Origin: Streptomyces sp. Go-475
GTDB lineage: Bacteria > Actinomycetota > Actinomycetes > Streptomycetales > Streptomycetaceae
Reading direction: 5' to 3'
DNA: 64,000 nucleotides
Assembly (NCBI RefSeq): GCF_003330845.1
Contig: NZ_CP026121.1
Coordinates: forward strand, 5,561,501 to 5,625,500
Shown here: positions 17,198 to 26,875 of the stretch, piece after piece
Layout: the number at the start of each line of letters is the position of its first letter
Position numbering within the stretch: position 1 is the stretch's first letter
Translations under genes and position numbers: made by a program
The notes under the pieces: generated by a model
The model's input: the letters and a program-made list of their open reading frames with translations, nothing else
What the model was told of the DNA's origin: nothing
Databases searched by the model: none

Positions 17198-18118
17198 GTG
17201 CCGATCATGCTGTCCTCGGAAGACGTGGACGACGCCTTCGACGACGAGGCCTTCATGGAGGAGCGGTTCTCCGACGTCCAGCGACTGCTCCTGGGCCGCG
17301 GGCCGGCGCTCGGCCCCGTGACCCCGGTCCTGCTCCCCGCGACCCACTGCCGGCTGACCGTGGGACCCCACGCCTCCGGCCCCTTCGGCCGCTGCTTCGC
17401 CGTCCGCCTCGACCCCGGCACCGACCAGTCCGCCCCCCGCGTGGAACTGCTGCTCGCCGACGACGGATCACTCCTCGGCCTGGTCGACGCCGGCGCCCTG
17501 GACGGCTGGCGCAGCGCCATCCCCTCCGGGCTGGCCGCGCGCTACCTCGCCCCGCCGGCCCCCTCCCTGCTCGGCCTCTTCGGCTCGGGCGAACCCGCCT
17601 GGTCCTGCCTGCTCGTGCTGCACCACGCGCTGCCCTCGCTCTCCGAGGTGCACGTCGTCGGCCGGGACCCCGCCCAGGCCCGGGAGCTCGCCTCCGCCGC
17701 CGCCCTGCGCACCGGCCTGAGGGTGCGCATGTCCGAGGACGCCCGCGCCACCGCCGCGGGCGCCGACGTCGTCGCCACCACCGGCGGCCACCCGCGCGTC
17801 CGCGCCGAATGGCTCGCGGCCGGGGCGCTCCTCATCGACCAGACCGCCACGGCCGTGCCGGCCGCCGCCGGCCCCGCCGTCCGGCACGTCAGCCTCGTCC
17901 CCCCGCCCGGCACCGCCCCCGGCACCCGGCACGAACCCCTGCCGCTCGCCGAGATCGTCGCGGGCCGGGCCCTGCCCCGGGGCAGCGGCTCCGACATCGT
18001 CCACTACCAGGGCGGCGAGCTGGCCGGCTGGAGCACCATCGCCGCCGCCGCCGGACTCGGCCACGCCTGGCAGCGGGACGTCGGCACCCCCGTGCGGCTG
18101 GGGCGCGGCAGCCCCTGA
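17198..18118 (+). CDS. Ornithine cyclodeaminase/mu-crystallin-like protein, divergent
   Basis: 306 aa. The Rossmann region GLFGSGEPAWSCLLVLHHALPSLSEVHVVGRD and the LVDAGALDGWRSAIPSGLAARYLAPP segment place it in the OCD/mu-crystallin family. It is divergent: the usual GxGxQA nucleotide loop reads GSGEPA, and the region where the family has a catalytic lysine reads GRCFAVRLDPG. Family members act as cyclodeaminases, ketimine reductases or amino-acid dehydrogenases. A member in an anthracycline-type cluster is unusual and its role is unknown. GTG 17198 has GAGAGGA 8 nt upstream; ATG 17207 is an alternative. It lies 116 bp before the monooxygenase and PKS genes and behind a putative PadR operator. 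Confidence 0.75.
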   Translation: MPIMLSSEDVDDAFDDEAFMEERFSDVQRLLLGRGPALGPVTPVLLPATHCRLTVGPHASGPFGRCFAVRLDPGTDQSAPRVELLLADDGSLLGLVDAGALDGWRSAIPSGLAARYLAPPAPSLLGLFGSGEPAWSCLLVLHHALPSLSEVHVVGRDPAQARELASAAALRTGLRVRMSEDARATAAGADVVATTGGHPRVRAEWLAAGALLIDQTATAVPAAAGPAVRHVSLVPPPGTAPGTRHEPLPLAEIVAGRALPRGSGSDIVHYQGGELAGWSTIAAAAGLGHAWQRDVGTPVRLGRGSP

Positions 18119-18188
18119 CCCGGGGCGCGGGATCCAGCCGTCTTCTAGGGCGCCGCGAGGCACGCCACCGAGGGTTTCAGTCTGACCT

Positions 18189-18204
18189 CGGCGACGCGTC
18201 GCCG
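18189..18204. promoter_or_regulatory. 16-bp perfect palindrome before the PKS genes
   Basis: CGGCGACG/CGTCGCCG is an uninterrupted 16-bp palindrome in the 116-bp gap between the cyclodeaminase-like and monooxygenase genes, 30 nt before the ATG. It could be an operator or an attenuating hairpin. Confidence 0.4.
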
Positions 18205-18234
18205 GACGCCCGGACGATGAGGAGCACCGATCCC

Positions 18235-18570
18235 ATGTCAGCCGATCAGCCCGGCCCCGCCCCCGGCGGCCCGGCCACCTTCGTCAACAGCTTCACCCTC
18301 CGCACCACCCCGGAGGAGTTCGAGGACGTCTTCGCCCGCACGGCACACTTCATGGAGCGCCAGCCCGGCTTCCTCGGCTACACCCTCGTACGCCACCTGG
18401 AACAGCCGCACAGCTACGTCAACATCGCCCGCTGGGCCGACGTCGCCTCCTTCCGCGCCGCCGTCGGCCAGAGCGACTTCCGGCCGCACGCCGAGGCGCT
18501 GCGGGCGATCAGCACCAGCAGCTCCAACCTCTACCTGGAGCGGCGCAGCGCCACCGGGGAGGCGCGATGA
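18235..18570 (+). CDS. ABM-type quinone-forming monooxygenase (AknX/SnoaB/DnrG type)
   Basis: 111-aa antibiotic-biosynthesis monooxygenase-domain protein ([18 protein letters not shown]..., [25 protein letters not shown]). These small cofactor-free oxygenases (DnrG, AknX, SnoaB, TcmH) oxidise the anthrone intermediate at C-12 to the anthraquinone. The size and internal W in the IARW.D motif fit the family. It overlaps the KSalpha start by ATGA and has GAGGAG 8 nt before its ATG. Confidence 0.88.
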   Translation: MSADQPGPAPGGPATFVNSFTLRTTPEEFEDVFARTAHFMERQPGFLGYTLVRHLEQPHSYVNIARWADVASFRAAVGQSDFRPHAEALRAISTSSSNLYLERRSATGEAR

Positions 18571-19835
18571 CCCGGCGGGTCGCGATCACCGGCATCGGGG
18601 TGGTGGCCCCCGGCGGCATCGGCACCAAGCAGTTCTGGCAGACCGTCACCGGCGGCCGCACCGCCACCCGGACCATCAGCCTCTTCGACCCCGCTCCCTT
18701 CCGCTCCCGGATCGCGGCCGAGTGCGACTTCGACGCCGCGGAGCAGGGCCTGACCCCCGAGGACGCCGAACGGCTCGACCGGGCGGCGCAATTCGCCCTG
18801 GTCGCGCTGCGCGAGGCCATGACCGACAGCGGCCTGGAACCCGACCCCGACACCGCCCACCGCACCGGCGTCAGCCTCGGCAGCGCCGTCGGCTGCACGC
18901 AGAAACTCGAAGAGGAGTACGTGGCCCTGAGCGGCGGCGGACAGGAGTGGCTCGTCGACCACACCGCCGCCAGCGCCCACCTGTACGACCACTTCGTGCC
19001 CAGCTCCATGGCCGCGGAACTGGCCTGGGAGGCCGGCGCCGAAGGCCCCTGCACCGTCGTCTCGGCCGGCTGCACCTCCGGCCTCGACTCGGTCGGGCAC
19101 GCGGCGGCCCTCATCCGCGAGGGCACCGCCGACGTGATGATCGCCGGGGCCACCGACGCCCCCATCTCCCCGATCACCGTGGCCTGCTTCGACGCCATCC
19201 GGGCCACCTCGCCCCGCAACGACGACCCGGCGACCGCGCTGCGCCCCTTCGACCGCACCCGCAACGGCTTCGTCCTCGGCGAGGGCGCCGCCGTCCTGGT
19301 CCTCGAGGAACTCACGGCGGCCCGGCGCCGCGGCGCCCACGTGTACGCCGAGATCGCCGGCTACGCCTCCCGGGGCAACGCGTACCACATGACCGGACTG
19401 CGCACCGACGGACGCGAGCTCGCCGCCGCCGTCGACGCCGCCCTCGACGAGGCCCGGCTCGGCCCCGAGGCGCTCGGCTACGTCAACGCCCACGGCACCG
19501 CCACCAAGCAGAACGACGTGCACGAGACGGCGGCCCTCAAGCGCAGCCTCGGCTCCCACGCCCACCGGGTCCCGGTCAGCTCCATCAAGTCGATGATCGG
19601 GCACTCGCTCGGCGCCATCGGCTCCATCGAGGTCGCCGCCACCGCCCTCGCCCTGGAACACGGCGTCATCCCGCCCACCGCCAACCTGACCGACCCCGAT
19701 CCCGACCTCGACCTGGACTACGTCCCCCTGCACGCCAGGGAGCGGACCATGTCGGCCGCGCTCACCGTGGGCAGCGGCTTCGGCGGCTTCCAGAGCGCCA
19801 TGGTGCTGCGCCGGCCCGAGGGGCGGGCCGCATGA
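18567..19835 (+). CDS. Type II PKS ketosynthase alpha (KSalpha)
   Basis: 422-aa beta-ketoacyl synthase. The active-site cysteine is C169 in [11 protein letters not shown], with the two family histidines in [12 protein letters not shown] and [12 protein letters not shown]. It catalyses decarboxylative chain extension with malonyl-ACP in complex with the chain-length factor directly downstream. Starts overlap through KSalpha, CLF, KASIII and nearly through AT, indicating tight co-expression. No ACP gene follows, unlike the usual KS-CLF-ACP order, but as in the dps cluster where the ACP is elsewhere. Confidence 0.97.
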   Translation: MTRRVAITGIGVVAPGGIGTKQFWQTVTGGRTATRTISLFDPAPFRSRIAAECDFDAAEQGLTPEDAERLDRAAQFALVALREAMTDSGLEPDPDTAHRTGVSLGSAVGCTQKLEEEYVALSGGGQEWLVDHTAASAHLYDHFVPSSMAAELAWEAGAEGPCTVVSAGCTSGLDSVGHAAALIREGTADVMIAGATDAPISPITVACFDAIRATSPRNDDPATALRPFDRTRNGFVLGEGAAVLVLEELTAARRRGAHVYAEIAGYASRGNAYHMTGLRTDGRELAAAVDAALDEARLGPEALGYVNAHGTATKQNDVHETAALKRSLGSHAHRVPVSSIKSMIGHSLGAIGSIEVAATALALEHGVIPPTANLTDPDPDLDLDYVPLHARERTMSAALTVGSGFGGFQSAMVLRRPEGRAA

Positions 19836-21076
19836 CCCCCGTCGTGGTCACGGGCATCGGCGTCGTCGCCCCCACCGGCATCGGGCTCGACGCCTACTGG
19901 GCGGCGACCCTGCGCGGCGACGACGGCATCCGGCGCGTCCAGGCGTTCGACCCCAGCCGCTATCCGACCCGCCGGGCCGGCGAGGTGACCGGGTTCGAGG
20001 CGGGCGACCACCTGCCGAGCCGGCTGATCCCGCAGACCGACCGCATGACCCAGTTCGCCCTGGCCGCCGCCGACTGGGCCGTCGCCGACGCCGGCCTCGA
20101 CCTCGACGCGGTGCCGTCGCTGGAACGCGGCGTCGTCACCGCCGGCGCCTCCGGCGGCTTCGGCTTCGGCCAGCGCGAACTGCAGCACCTGTGGGGCGAG
20201 TCCCCCAAGAAGGTCAGCGCCTACATGTCCTTCGCCTGGTTCTACGCCGTCAACACCGGCCAGATCTCCATCCGGCACGGCATGAACGGGCCGACCGGCG
20301 TCTTCGTCGGCGAGCAGGCCGGCGGCCTGGACGCCCTCGCCCACGCCCGGCGCCAGATCCGCGCGGGCACCCGGCTGATGATCTCCGGCGGCATGGACTG
20401 CTCCCTGTGCCCGTACGGCATGGCCGCCCAACTGGCCGGCGGACGGCTCACCGCCGACGCCTACCTGCCCTTCGACGACCGGGCCTGCGGCCATCTGCCC
20501 GGCGAGGGCGGCGCGCTGCTCACGCTGGAGAGCGGCGAAGGGGCCCGGGCGCGCGGGCGCGGTCACTACGGCGAGATCGCCGGGTTCGGCGCCACCTTCG
20601 ACCCGCGCCCCGGGTCCGGGCGTCCCCCGGCCCTGCGCCGGGCCGTCGAGCAGGCGCTCGCCGACGCCGGGGCCGCGCCGGAGGACATCGCCGTCGTCTT
20701 CGCCGACGGGGCCGGCGTGCCCGAACTCGACGCGGCCGAGGCCGCGGCGCTGACCGAGGTCTTCGGCCCGGGAGGAGTCCCGGTCACCGTGCCCAAGACG
20801 GCCACCGGCCGGCTCTACTCCGGCGCCGGACCGCTCGACGTGGTCACCGCCCTGCTGACCCTGCGCGACCGGCTCGCCCCGCCCACGGTCAACGTCTCGC
20901 GGGTCCCCGACAGCTACGGCCTCGACCTCGTCCTCGGGCGGCCCCGGCCAATCTCCGGCACGGCGGCCCTGGTCCTGGCCCGCGGCCACCAGGGCTTCAA
21001 CAGCGCCATGGTCGTACGGGCCCCCGCGCCCGCCGACGCGGTCGCACGGCGCTCCGAGGGGAGGGCCGCGGCATGA
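19832..21076 (+). CDS. Type II PKS chain-length factor (KSbeta/CLF)
   Basis: 414-aa ketosynthase homologue in which the catalytic cysteine is replaced by glutamine (Q162 in [12 protein letters not shown]), the hallmark of CLF/KSbeta. It forms the heterodimer with KSalpha and determines chain length. Context (propionyl-starter proteins, anthracycline cyclases) suggests a decaketide, but length is not readable from sequence alone. It overlaps its neighbours by 4 bases on both sides. Confidence 0.97.
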   Translation: MTPVVVTGIGVVAPTGIGLDAYWAATLRGDDGIRRVQAFDPSRYPTRRAGEVTGFEAGDHLPSRLIPQTDRMTQFALAAADWAVADAGLDLDAVPSLERGVVTAGASGGFGFGQRELQHLWGESPKKVSAYMSFAWFYAVNTGQISIRHGMNGPTGVFVGEQAGGLDALAHARRQIRAGTRLMISGGMDCSLCPYGMAAQLAGGRLTADAYLPFDDRACGHLPGEGGALLTLESGEGARARGRGHYGEIAGFGATFDPRPGSGRPPALRRAVEQALADAGAAPEDIAVVFADGAGVPELDAAEAAALTEVFGPGGVPVTVPKTATGRLYSGAGPLDVVTALLTLRDRLAPPTVNVSRVPDSYGLDLVLGRPRPISGTAALVLARGHQGFNSAMVVRAPAPADAVARRSEGRAAA

Positions 21077-22107
21077 ACGGCGGCGCGTTGTACATCCGGG
21101 CCACCGGGACCTGGCTGCCCCCCGTCGAACGGGTCGCGGACGCGGTCGCGGACGGCCGCTGCGACGCCGCCGTCGCCCGCTCCACCCGGATGGAGTCGGT
21201 GACGGTCTCCGCGGGCGACCCCGCCCCCGAGATGGCGGCCCGGGCCGCCCGGACCGCACTGGAGCGGGCCGCCGCCGAGCCCGGCGACATCGACCTGGTG
21301 CTGCACGCCAGCTTCTACTACCAGGGCTTCGACCTGTGGGCCCCCGCCTCGTACGTGCAGCGGGCCGCCGTCGGCAACCAGTGCCCCGCGATGGAGATCC
21401 GGCAGGTCTCCAACGGCGGCATGGCGGCACTCGACCTGGCCTGGGCCTACCTGGCCGCCGACCCGGCCCGGGTGGCGGCCCTGGTGACCACCGGCGACCG
21501 GTTCTGCCCGCCGGGGTTCGACCGGTGGCGCAGCGACCCGGGCACCGTCTACGGCGACGGCGGCACCGCCCTCGTGGTCTCGCGGCACTCCGGCTTCGCC
21601 CGGGTCCGCAGCATCGCGACCGTCTCCGCACCCGACCTGGAGGGCATGCACCGCGGCGACGACCCGTTCGGGCCCGCCCCCTTCAGCCACCGCGAGGTCG
21701 TCGATCTCGACGCGCACAAGCGGGACTTCCTGGCCCGCCACGGCGTGGCCCCGACCGTCGCCCGGGTCGCCTCCGCGCAGGAGGCCGTCGTCAAACAGGC
21801 GCTCGCCGACGCCGGGCTGGGCCTCGCGGACATCGACCGGTTCGTGCTGCCGCACCTCGGTCACCGCCGCCTGCACGTCGCCTACTTCGCGAAGTTCGGC
21901 ATCGACCCCGCGCGCAGCACCTGGTCCTGGAGCCGGACCATCGGGCACCTGGGCGCCGGAGACCCCTTCGCCGGGCTCGACCACCTGGTCACCGGCGGGG
22001 CGCTCGGCCCCGGTGACACGTGCCTGCTCTTCGGCGTCGGCGCCGGCTTCAGCTGGTCCTGCGCCGTGGTCGAGATCCTCGACGCACCCCCCTGGAGGGA
22101 CCGATGA
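21073..22107 (+). CDS. KASIII-like starter-unit acyltransferase/synthase with Ser nucleophile (DpsC/AknE2 type)
   Basis: 344-aa FabH-fold protein in which the nucleophile position is serine (S113 in [11 protein letters not shown]) instead of cysteine. The remaining catalytic pair is H292 and D297 ([10 protein letters not shown]). The same Ser-His-Asp set occurs in DpsC, which selects propionyl-CoA and primes the daunorubicin PKS. The order CLF, KASIII, AT also matches dpsB-C-D and aknC..E2-F. A non-acetate (probably propionyl) starter is therefore expected. The alternative ChlB3/CerJ-type acyltransferase role is less likely at this position in the minimal PKS operon. Confidence 0.88.
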   Translation: MNGGALYIRATGTWLPPVERVADAVADGRCDAAVARSTRMESVTVSAGDPAPEMAARAARTALERAAAEPGDIDLVLHASFYYQGFDLWAPASYVQRAAVGNQCPAMEIRQVSNGGMAALDLAWAYLAADPARVAALVTTGDRFCPPGFDRWRSDPGTVYGDGGTALVVSRHSGFARVRSIATVSAPDLEGMHRGDDPFGPAPFSHREVVDLDAHKRDFLARHGVAPTVARVASAQEAVVKQALADAGLGLADIDRFVLPHLGHRRLHVAYFAKFGIDPARSTWSWSRTIGHLGAGDPFAGLDHLVTGGALGPGDTCLLFGVGAGFSWSCAVVEILDAPPWRDR

Positions 22108-23159
22108 ACGACGTGCGACCGGCAGCGGACGGGCGGGACGGTGGCACCCCCCGCCCGGTCGCCCTGCTGCTGCCCGGCCAGGGAGCGCAGCACCCGCGCA
22201 TGGCCGCGGGCCTGATGGCCGCCGAGCCCGTCTTCGCCGAGGCGATGGAGGAGGCCCTGACCGCGCTGGCGGACGCCGGCGGGCCGGGCGGCCACGGCAC
22301 CGGCCTGCGCGCGGACTGGCTCGGATCCCTCGACACCGCGCTGACGGACCACGTCACGCGCTCCCAGCCCCTGCTGTTCGCGGTGGACTACGCCCTCGGA
22401 CGGCTCGTGCTCGGCTGGGGCGTGCGGCCCGTCGCCCTGCTCGGCCACAGCATCGGCGAGGTGGCCGCCGCGGTCCTCTCCGGCGTCTTCACGCTGCCGG
22501 ACGCCGCCGCCATGGTGCACGACCGCGTCGCCCGGCTGGCGGACGCGCCGCCCGGCGGGATGGTCGCCGTCGCCGCCACCCGGGAGGAGGTGGCGCCCTT
22601 CCTCACCGACGGTGTGGTCGTCGGCGCCGTCAACGCCCTGCGGCAGACGGTCCTGGCCGGACCCGACGACCCGCTGCGCACCGTCACGGCGGCCCTGGCC
22701 GACGCCGGTTTCGTGCTCCAGCGCGTACCGGCCTCGACGGCGTTCCACAGCCCCGCCCTCGCCCCGGCCATGAGCGGTGCCGACGAGCGGATCGCCGCGC
22801 TGCCCGTCGGCGAGCCCCGGATCCCGGTCATGTCCGGGTACACGGCCCGGTTCCTGACGCCCGCGGAGGCGAAGGACCCGGCGTTCTGGACGCGGCAGCC
22901 GGTGGCGCCGGTGCTGTTCTGGCCCGCCCTCGACGCCCTCCTCGCCCAGGGCGGCGACCTGGTGCTGGTCGAGACCGGGCCCGGGCAGGGGCTGTCGCAA
23001 CTGGCCCGCCGCCACCCGGCGGTGCGCTCCGGCCGCTGTGCCGTCGTCCCGCTGCTGCCGGCCCGGCCGGGAACCGCCGAGGACGACGTGACCGCCGTAC
23101 GCGCCGCCGCCGCGGCGCTGCGGGACCTCGCCGGCGCACCGGAGGCGCGGCCCGTGTAG
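22104..23159 (+). CDS. Acyltransferase associated with starter-unit selection (DpsD/AknF type)
   Basis: 351-aa FabD-fold acyltransferase with LLPGQGAQ near residue 23, the catalytic serine S116 in GHSIGE and histidine in AFHSPAL. DpsD/AknF homologues always sit after the KASIII-like gene. Their role is uncertain: they may supply malonyl groups, or act as an editing hydrolase removing acetyl primers. It is the last gene of the ABM-KS-CLF-KASIII-AT operon. Confidence 0.88.
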   Translation: MNDVRPAADGRDGGTPRPVALLLPGQGAQHPRMAAGLMAAEPVFAEAMEEALTALADAGGPGGHGTGLRADWLGSLDTALTDHVTRSQPLLFAVDYALGRLVLGWGVRPVALLGHSIGEVAAAVLSGVFTLPDAAAMVHDRVARLADAPPGGMVAVAATREEVAPFLTDGVVVGAVNALRQTVLAGPDDPLRTVTAALADAGFVLQRVPASTAFHSPALAPAMSGADERIAALPVGEPRIPVMSGYTARFLTPAEAKDPAFWTRQPVAPVLFWPALDALLAQGGDLVLVETGPGQGLSQLARRHPAVRSGRCAVVPLLPARPGTAEDDVTAVRAAAAALRDLAGAPEARPV

Positions 23160-23169
23160 CGCGTGTCGA

Positions 23170-23197
23170 GTGCCTTTGTAGGCACGCGGCCTAGCGT
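23170..23197 (+). promoter_or_regulatory. Possible promoter with inverted repeat upstream of second activator
   Basis: GTGCCT-TTGT-AGGCAC (23170-23185) is an exact 6-bp inverted repeat next to TAGCGT (23192-23197), a good Streptomyces -10 hexamer. The activator ATG is about 107 nt downstream. Confidence 0.4.
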
Positions 23198-23304
23198 CGC
23201 CCGTGGCGCTCCGCCCCTCTCCCCGTCCGCCGGACCCACGGCCTCCCGGCCGGATCCGCGGGCCTTCCTCACCTTGTCAGGACTCTTCTCCCAAGGACGG
23301 TGTC

Positions 23305-24555
23305 ATGCTGACCGATCAGACCAACAGCGAGTTGGGCCGGCATCTGCTGACCATCCGAGGCGTCCAGTTCATCTTCGGCGCCCAGGGCGACCCCTTCGCC
23401 ATGATCCTGCGCGCCGGCGACGACGACCCCCTCGGCCACGGGGCACGCGCCCGCGAACAGGGCCTGCACGAGAGCAGCATCGGCGCGTGGGTCACCGCGC
23501 AGCGCGAACTCGGCGCCCGGATCCTCGGCGACGAGCGGTTCTCCCCGCGCCACGCCGAGGAGGGGCCGCAGGCCCACCCGGGCGTCGACGTCTGGGACAA
23601 CCCCCTGCTGTGCCATGTCGTGCCCCTCGACGACGCCCAGCTCAACCGCGATCCGGCCGCCTACCGCGCGCTGGCCCGGGCCGCGGCCCCGCTGCTGTCG
23701 GCCGAGGCGCTCGCCGCCCGGCTGCCGGAGATCGAGGCGGCCTACCGCGAGGCGCTGGCCGCGACCGGCGAACGGTTCGACCTGTACCGGGACGTCGCCG
23801 TCCCCGCCGCCCTGCGCGTGGTGGCCGACGTGCTCGGCCTGCCCGAGGAGACGCGGCAGCGCCTGCCCGAACTGCACGCGGGTCTCGCCACCGCCCTGGA
23901 CGCCGGCCACTGCCCGCAGCAACTGGTCGCCGCGCGGGCGCTGTTCACGGCCATGGCGGACCTCTCCGCCGAACTGACCGGCCTGGTCGACAGCGGCCGC
24001 GCCACCGGCCTCGCCGCGCTCGCCGGTGTGTCGCCCGAGGACGCGGTCGCCGTCGGGACGCTCGCCGTCGTGGTGGGCGTCGAGGTCACCGCGACCGCCG
24101 TGTGCAACGCGGTCGAGGTCCTGCTGGACCACCGCGAGGAGTGGGAGCGGATCGGGCGGGAGCCCGAACGGGCCGGGGCCGCGGTCCGCGAGGCCCTGCG
24201 GCTTGCCCCGCCGCTGCGGTTCGAGAGCCGGATCGCGCGCGAACAGGCCGAGTTCGACGGCAAGACCGTCGAGGAGGGCCGGCGCGTCGTGGTGCTCGTC
24301 GACGCGGCCAACCGCGACCCGGAGGCCTTCGCCGACCCGGACGCCTTCGTCCCCGCCCGCGCCGACGCCGACCGGTCGCTGACCCTGCTCGGCGGTCCCG
24401 CGGCCCCGGTCACCGAGGCACTGGTCCGGCTCCAGACGGAAGCCGCGGTGCGCGTCCTCGCCGAGCTGCGGCCCGGCCTGCGCACGGGCGCCGAGGTGCT
24501 GCACCGCATGCGCTCGGCGGTGCTGCGCGGCGTCCTGCGCTTCCCGGTCGCATGA
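23305..24555 (+). CDS. Second heme-less P450-like glycosyltransferase activator (AknT type)
   Basis: 416-aa P450-fold homologue. Its N-terminus LGRHLLTIRGVQFIFGAQGDPF matches the EryCII/DesVIII/AknT activator start. The heme-binding loop is degenerate (LLGGPAAPVTEALVRLQ in place of FGxGxHxCxGxxLAR), so no heme-thiolate is expected. It immediately precedes a glycosyltransferase and should activate it, as AknT does for AknS when rhodosamine is attached. ATG 23305 has AAGGACGG upstream. It is paralogous but not close to the activator at 1721. Confidence 0.88.
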   Translation: MLTDQTNSELGRHLLTIRGVQFIFGAQGDPFAMILRAGDDDPLGHGARAREQGLHESSIGAWVTAQRELGARILGDERFSPRHAEEGPQAHPGVDVWDNPLLCHVVPLDDAQLNRDPAAYRALARAAAPLLSAEALAARLPEIEAAYREALAATGERFDLYRDVAVPAALRVVADVLGLPEETRQRLPELHAGLATALDAGHCPQQLVAARALFTAMADLSAELTGLVDSGRATGLAALAGVSPEDAVAVGTLAVVVGVEVTATAVCNAVEVLLDHREEWERIGREPERAGAAVREALRLAPPLRFESRIAREQAEFDGKTVEEGRRVVVLVDAANRDPEAFADPDAFVPARADADRSLTLLGGPAAPVTEALVRLQTEAAVRVLAELRPGLRTGAEVLHRMRSAVLRGVLRFPVA

Positions 24556-24589
24556 CCGGGCCGACCATCATCAGGGGAGGAGCACCTCG

Positions 24590-25870
24590 GTGCGTGTACT
24601 GCTGACAGCCTTCGCACAGGACGCCCATCTCAACGGCGTCGTCCCGCTCGCCTGGGCGCTCAGGACCGCCGGGCACGAGGTCCGGGTGGCCAGCCAGCCG
24701 GCCGCGGTCGAGAGCATCACCCGGGCCGGTCTGACGGCCGTGCCGGTCGGCGACGACCACCGCATGGACGCCGTCATCCCCACCGTCGGCACCGGGATGC
24801 TCATGCACCACCTGGACCGCGACTACCTGGAGAACCGCCCGGAGCGGCTGAGCCTCGACTTCCTGCGGGCGTCGAACGCGATGCTGACGGCGACCTTCTA
24901 CGCGCAGATCAACAACGACTCGATGATCGACGCGCTCGTCGACTACGCCCGGTTCTGGCAGCCGGACCTGGTGCTCTGGGAGCCCTTCACCTTCGCCGGC
25001 GCCGTCGCCGCCAAGGCGACCGGGGCCGCCCACGCCCGGCTCCTGGCCTTCCCCGACCTGTTCGCGAACACCCACCTGACACTGCGCCGGCGGCAGGCGG
25101 AACTGCCCGCGGAACTGCGCGACGACCCGCTGGAGGAGTGGCTGGCGTACACCCTCGACCGGCACGGCGCCGCCTTCGACCCGGACGTGGTCACGGGGCA
25201 GTGGTCGGTCGACCAGATGCCCCCCGGCGTGCGGATGGAGCTGGGGCTGCCGACGGTGCCCACGCGCTACGTGCCGTACAACGGGCCCGGCCCGGCCGTC
25301 GTGCCCGACTGGCTGCGCCGGCCGCCGGAGCGCCGCCGGGTCTGCCTCACCCTCGGGCTCACCATCCGGGACACGGAGTTCCCCAACGCCGTCGACGTCG
25401 ACGAGGTCTTCGCCTCGCTGGCCGACCTGGACGTCGAGGTGGTGGCGACGCTGAGCGAGAAGGAACTCGCCCAGGTGTCGCGGGTGCCGGACAACACGCG
25501 GGTCGTCGACCACGTGGCGCTGCTGGCGCTGCTGCCCACGTGTTCGGCGATCGTCCACCACGGCGGTGCCGGCACCTGGGCGACCGCCGCCGCGCACGGG
25601 GTGCCGCAGGTGGCGCTCGGCTGGATGTGGGACGCGATCTACCGGGCCCAGCGGGTGGAGGAGCTGGGCGCGGGGCTGCACCTGCACTCCGAGGGCCTGA
25701 CCGTGGAGGTCCTGCGCGACAAGCTCGTGCGGGTGCTGGACGACCCCTCGTTCACGGAAGGCGCCCGCCGGCTGCGCCTGGCCATGCTGTCGGCGCCGAG
25801 CCCCAACGAAGTGGTGCCCACGATCGAGAAACTGACGGCTCGTCACCGCCCGGTGGCCGCGGCCCGCTGA
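24590..25870 (+). CDS. Activator-dependent deoxysugar glycosyltransferase (AknS type)
   Basis: 426-aa GT1-family enzyme beginning VRVLLTAFAQDAHLNGVVPLAWAL, with donor loop AIVHHGGAGTWATAAAHGVPQ in the C-terminal domain. GTG start with GGAGGAG 7 nt upstream. Pairing with the P450-like activator just upstream suggests it is the transferase that first decorates the aglycone (AknS-like), but the 2857 gene has the same pairing, so the two may glycosylate different positions or use different sugars. Confidence 0.9.
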   Translation: MRVLLTAFAQDAHLNGVVPLAWALRTAGHEVRVASQPAAVESITRAGLTAVPVGDDHRMDAVIPTVGTGMLMHHLDRDYLENRPERLSLDFLRASNAMLTATFYAQINNDSMIDALVDYARFWQPDLVLWEPFTFAGAVAAKATGAAHARLLAFPDLFANTHLTLRRRQAELPAELRDDPLEEWLAYTLDRHGAAFDPDVVTGQWSVDQMPPGVRMELGLPTVPTRYVPYNGPGPAVVPDWLRRPPERRRVCLTLGLTIRDTEFPNAVDVDEVFASLADLDVEVVATLSEKELAQVSRVPDNTRVVDHVALLALLPTCSAIVHHGGAGTWATAAAHGVPQVALGWMWDAIYRAQRVEELGAGLHLHSEGLTVEVLRDKLVRVLDDPSFTEGARRLRLAMLSAPSPNEVVPTIEKLTARHRPVAAAR

Positions 25871-25891
25871 CGCGACGAGGACGGGAGAAGC

Positions 25892-26875
25892 GTGAACATC
25901 CTGGTGACCGGTGCGGCCGGCTTCATCGGCTCGCACTTCGTCAGAACGCTGCTGAGCGGCGGATACCCCGGGCACGAGGACGACCGGGTGACCGTCCTGG
26001 ACAAGCTCACCTACGCGGGGACCCTGAACAACCTGCCGGCGCACCACCCGCGGCTGACCTTCGTGCACGGCGACATCTGCGACACCCCCCTGCTGGACAA
26101 GGTGTTCCCGGGCCACGAGGCGGTGGTCCACTTCGCCGCGGAGTCGCACGTGGACCGCTCGGTGGAGGGCGCCGAGGCCTTCGTCCGCACCAACGTGCTC
26201 GGCACGCAGGCCCTGCTCGAAGCGGCGCTGCGGCACGGCACGGACGTCTTCGTCCAGGTCTCCACGGACGAGACGTACGGTTCCATCGCCGAGGGGCGCT
26301 GGACGGAGGACGAGCCGCTGCTGCCCAACTCGCCGTACGCGGCGTCGAAGGCGTCGGCCGACCTCATCGCCCGCTCGTACTGGCGCACCCACGGCCTGGA
26401 CGTGCGCATCACCCGGTGCGCGAACAACTACGGCCCCGGCCAGCACCCCGAGAAGCTGGTCCCGCTGTTCGTCACCCGGCTCCTCGACGGGCAGCCGGTC
26501 CCGCTGTACGGGGACGGCTCGAACCTGCGGGAGTGGCTGCACGTGGACGACCACTGTCACGCGGTGCGGCTGGTGCTGGACCGGGGCCGGCCGGGGGAGG
26601 TCTACAACGTCGGCGGCGGCACCCATCTGACCAACAAGGAGATGACCGGCCGCCTCCTCGCGCTCTGCGGACGGGACTGGGACCTCGTGCGGCGGGTGGC
26701 GGACCGCAAGGGACACGACTTCCGGTACGCCGTGGACGACTCGAAGATCCGCCGCGAACTGGGCTACGCGCCCCGCTGGTCGCTCGACGACGGGCTGCGC
26801 GAGACGGTCGAGTGGTACGCCGCCCACCGTGACCACTGGGACGCCCGGGAGGAAGGCGCCGCCGGGGGGTACTAA
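25892..26875 (+). CDS. dTDP-glucose 4,6-dehydratase (RmlB type)
   Basis: 327-aa extended SDR with GAAGFIGSHFVRTLL at the N-terminus, STDETYGS and YAASKASAD (YxxxK) in the active site, and the RCANNYGPGQHPEKL and EVYNVGGG motifs of RmlB. It makes TDP-4-keto-6-deoxyglucose, the entry intermediate for every deoxysugar in the cluster. The matching nucleotidylyltransferase (RmlA type) is not in the window. GTG start. The stop codon lies inside the first TCAARTTT-type site upstream of drrA. Confidence 0.94.
   Translation: MNILVTGAAGFIGSHFVRTLLSGGYPGHEDDRVTVLDKLTYAGTLNNLPAHHPRLTFVHGDICDTPLLDKVFPGHEAVVHFAAESHVDRSVEGAEAFVRTNVLGTQALLEAALRHGTDVFVQVSTDETYGSIAEGRWTEDEPLLPNSPYAASKASADLIARSYWRTHGLDVRITRCANNYGPGQHPEKLVPLFVTRLLDGQPVPLYGDGSNLREWLHVDDHCHAVRLVLDRGRPGEVYNVGGGTHLTNKEMTGRLLALCGRDWDLVRRVADRKGHDFRYAVDDSKIRRELGYAPRWSLDDGLRETVEWYAAHRDHWDAREEGAAGGY

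Noticed and set aside
23305..24555. Functional cytochrome P450
   Set aside because: The heme-ligand cysteine loop is absent and the N-terminus matches glycosyltransferase activators.
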